Notes under the pieces: generated by a model
What the model saw: the letters and a program-made list of their open reading frames with translations, nothing else
The model's database searches: none
Told to the model about the DNA's origin: nothing
Assembly: GCF_016638705.1 (NCBI RefSeq)
Contig: NZ_CP067341.1
Location: 1,925,501-1,989,500 of the forward strand
Direction: 5' to 3'
DNA from: Lysinibacillus agricola
GTDB lineage: Bacteria; Bacillota; Bacilli; Bacillales_A; Planococcaceae
Length of the DNA: 64,000 nt
Translations under genes and position numbers: made by a program
Shown: positions 62,636 through 64,000 of the stretch, one piece after another
Numbering within the stretch: the first letter of the stretch is position 1
How the letters are laid out: each line of letters opens with the position of its first letter

Positions 62636-63457
62636 CTAGTCACCTTGTACCTCTTCGACAGTTTGCTCAACCTCTGCTCGTGTCATTTTTTCACGACCAT
62701 CTTGCATCGCCTTCAATGTTTTATGGGCTAATGCAAGTGGTAATCGACAGAATAATAATACCGTTCGTTTATTAATATCTTTCATATAAAGATCAGCTTT
62801 CGCAAGGTTTTCCTCTGCGTATGCAAATAAATCCTCGCGTGTCCAGTCATCAGGAACGAAACTTACTCCGCGCTCATCCATATCCTCATGCTGATTACGT
62901 AAAATATTCACAGCTTGTAACCCGCGTCCATAGCCAATTGCTAAATCGCGATCTGTTTGAATGTCTGCACCCCACGCCCAAAGCTCAGACAGCATTGTCC
63001 CAACAAGCCCAGCAACGTAGTATGTATAATCATCTAAATCCTCTCGCGTATGCACTTGCCAGTTTGCCTTTGCCCATTTTGCCATGCCAAATGCCATTTC
63101 ACTCGTTGAAGCTTGGACAATTTTACGTGAGCCTTCAGGACAAAATGTTAACCAATCCGCTAAACGAAGAGATACTTCAGGTAGCTGATTTGCATACGGT
63201 GCTAATAATACTTCATAAGCCTCGACATTAAATGTATCCTTTAATAATTCGCTTATTGCAGTTAGTAAATCGAATTTTACATCATTGGAAAGTTCTTCAT
63301 GGTCCTCAATTTCATCTATAGCACGCATAGCTAAATATGCAGCAGCTACTGACAATTTTAAATCATTTTTTAAAAAAGTAATCGGTATATAAAAAGTGCG
63401 GCTCGTTTCTTTTAAAACTTGCATCGCTTCTTTATAAAGTTTTTTTTGATCTTTCAC
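62636..63457 (-). CDS. Squalene/phytoene synthase family protein
   Basis: A 273-residue trans-isoprenyl diphosphate synthase of the head-to-head class. The first acidic motif is AMRAIDEIED and the second is NILRNQHEDMDERG (N-Q-x-E-D instead of the usual D-x-x-E-D). RTFYIPITFL near the start is also conserved. It condenses two prenyl diphosphates to a C30 or similar hydrocarbon, possibly for carotenoid or hopanoid lipids. GTG 63457 is chosen for the GGAGG 7 bp upstream. Confidence 0.9.
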   Translation of the reverse strand: MKDQKKLYKEAMQVLKETSRTFYIPITFLKNDLKLSVAAAYLAMRAIDEIEDHEELSNDVKFDLLTAISELLKDTFNVEAYEVLLAPYANQLPEVSLRLADWLTFCPEGSRKIVQASTSEMAFGMAKWAKANWQVHTREDLDDYTYYVAGLVGTMLSELWAWGADIQTDRDLAIGYGRGLQAVNILRNQHEDMDERGVSFVPDDWTREDLFAYAEENLAKADLYMKDINKRTVLLFCRLPLALAHKTLKAMQDGREKMTRAEVEQTVEEVQGD

Positions 63458-63654
63458 TTGTATTCCTCCGTTCAAATGGTAACACATCTATAGTATATCG
63501 TATCGTAAAAGTGCTGAAAGATAAAACAGATTGTTCATTTTATAATCATATTCTTTGAAAGCGCTTTAATAAAATGTTATAGTTTAATAGTAAACTATTT
63601 AAAGGTATACTTTTAAAGGTGGAATTTATAGGATAAAGAGAGGGAGTATTATTG

Positions 63655-64000
63655 ATGGGACGCTTAGATAACAAGATTGCAATTATTACAGGTGGTGCAT
63701 CAGGGATGGGCGCAGCGATGGCAAAATTGTTTGCGAAAGAAGGTGCTACAGTAATTGCCGCTGATATTAACGAAGAAAACCTAACAAAAATTTCTGAGCT
63801 AGAAAACGTTGAGGGAATGAAATTAGATGTTTCTTCGGATGACAACTGGGCAGAAGTAACGAAAGCGATCGTTGAAAAGTATGGCTGTATTGATATTTTA
63901 ATTAATAATGCTGGCATTTCGACTGAAAAGGGTCCGGATCAAACTTCACAAGCCGATTGGACAATTATGCATAATATCAATGCTTTCGGTCCATTCTTAG
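63655..64000 (+). CDS. Short-chain dehydrogenase/reductase, N-terminal part
   Basis: 115 codons from ATG 63655 to the right edge, with GAGGGAG 8 bp upstream. The Rossmann motif TGGASGMG is at residues 13-20 and NNAG at about 89-92, identifying a classical SDR. The catalytic Y-x-x-x-K lies beyond the window, so the substrate cannot be inferred. Confidence 0.93.
   Translation, partial: MGRLDNKIAIITGGASGMGAAMAKLFAKEGATVIAADINEENLTKISELENVEGMKLDVSSDDNWAEVTKAIVEKYGCIDILINNAGISTEKGPDQTSQADWTIMHNINAFGPFL

Overview
The window looks like chromosome of a low-G+C Firmicute of the Lysinibacillus/Bacillaceae type. The evidence is AT-rich DNA with strong AGGAGG-type ribosome binding sites, GTG and TTG starts, and typical Bacillales genes: a double-headed dynamin DynA, spore-surface DUF4183 proteins, a YqxD/DsdA pair, a YwqG-like protein, PxpABC 5-oxoprolinase and M32 carboxypeptidase. 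The assignment is by inspection only. No rRNA, tRNA or CRISPR array was seen.

Left part (1-10.5 kb): a cut-off TetR gene diverges from a MerR regulator and serine hydrolase pair. A CcdC-like membrane protein and an M32 carboxypeptidase follow. A decayed stretch (5.0-5.5 kb) precedes a two-component system, then two tandemly duplicated membrane-anchored alpha/beta hydrolases. Each hydrolase has the same three 11-bp-spaced GTTCATATT-like repeats just upstream of its -10 box.

10.5-14 kb: a three-gene ba3-type oxidase operon on the minus strand lies behind a perfect Fnr-type palindrome. A CheX gene and a Fur-box-controlled 29-residue membrane peptide follow.

14.2-26.5 kb: one coherent plus-strand operon. 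It encodes a dipeptide/oligopeptide ABC transporter (two ATPases, lipoprotein, two permeases), an IclR regulator, a large M14-like metallopeptidase, pyroglutamyl peptidase, and PxpB, PxpC and PxpA. The implied route is peptide uptake, trimming, release of N-terminal pyroglutamate and its ATP-driven opening to glutamate.

26.6-38.3 kb: two DUF4183 genes, DynA, a sulfurtransferase, an ECF sigma factor with two membrane-protein genes, and an MBL-fold hydrolase. An ORF-less group II intron sits immediately after the terminator of the hydrolase gene; malic enzyme follows. A dispersed repeat family occurs here and elsewhere; one copy carries an expanded 36-bp tandem array.

38.4-48 kb: mostly housekeeping or unknown genes (Yip1, PurC, glutamate dehydrogenase, YqxD, D-serine dehydratase, YwqG, class V aminotransferase, DUF1835, membrane protein).

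48-52.7 kb: accessory segment. A NERD protein, a MazG-like pyrophosphohydrolase and an HNH endonuclease gene split by two IS200/IS605-type insertions (one a short relic, one carrying a truncated TnpB) are followed by a PC4-like protein and an apparent type I toxin-antitoxin pair.

52.7-64 kb: nitroreductase, ferric-reductase-like flavocytochrome, and a YdjM-like membrane protein with a LexA-like box. Then comes a MerR-controlled catabolic cluster (APC permease, aldehyde dehydrogenase, iron alcohol dehydrogenase, ureohydrolase, MerR). A squalene/phytoene synthase family gene and a cut-off SDR gene end the window.
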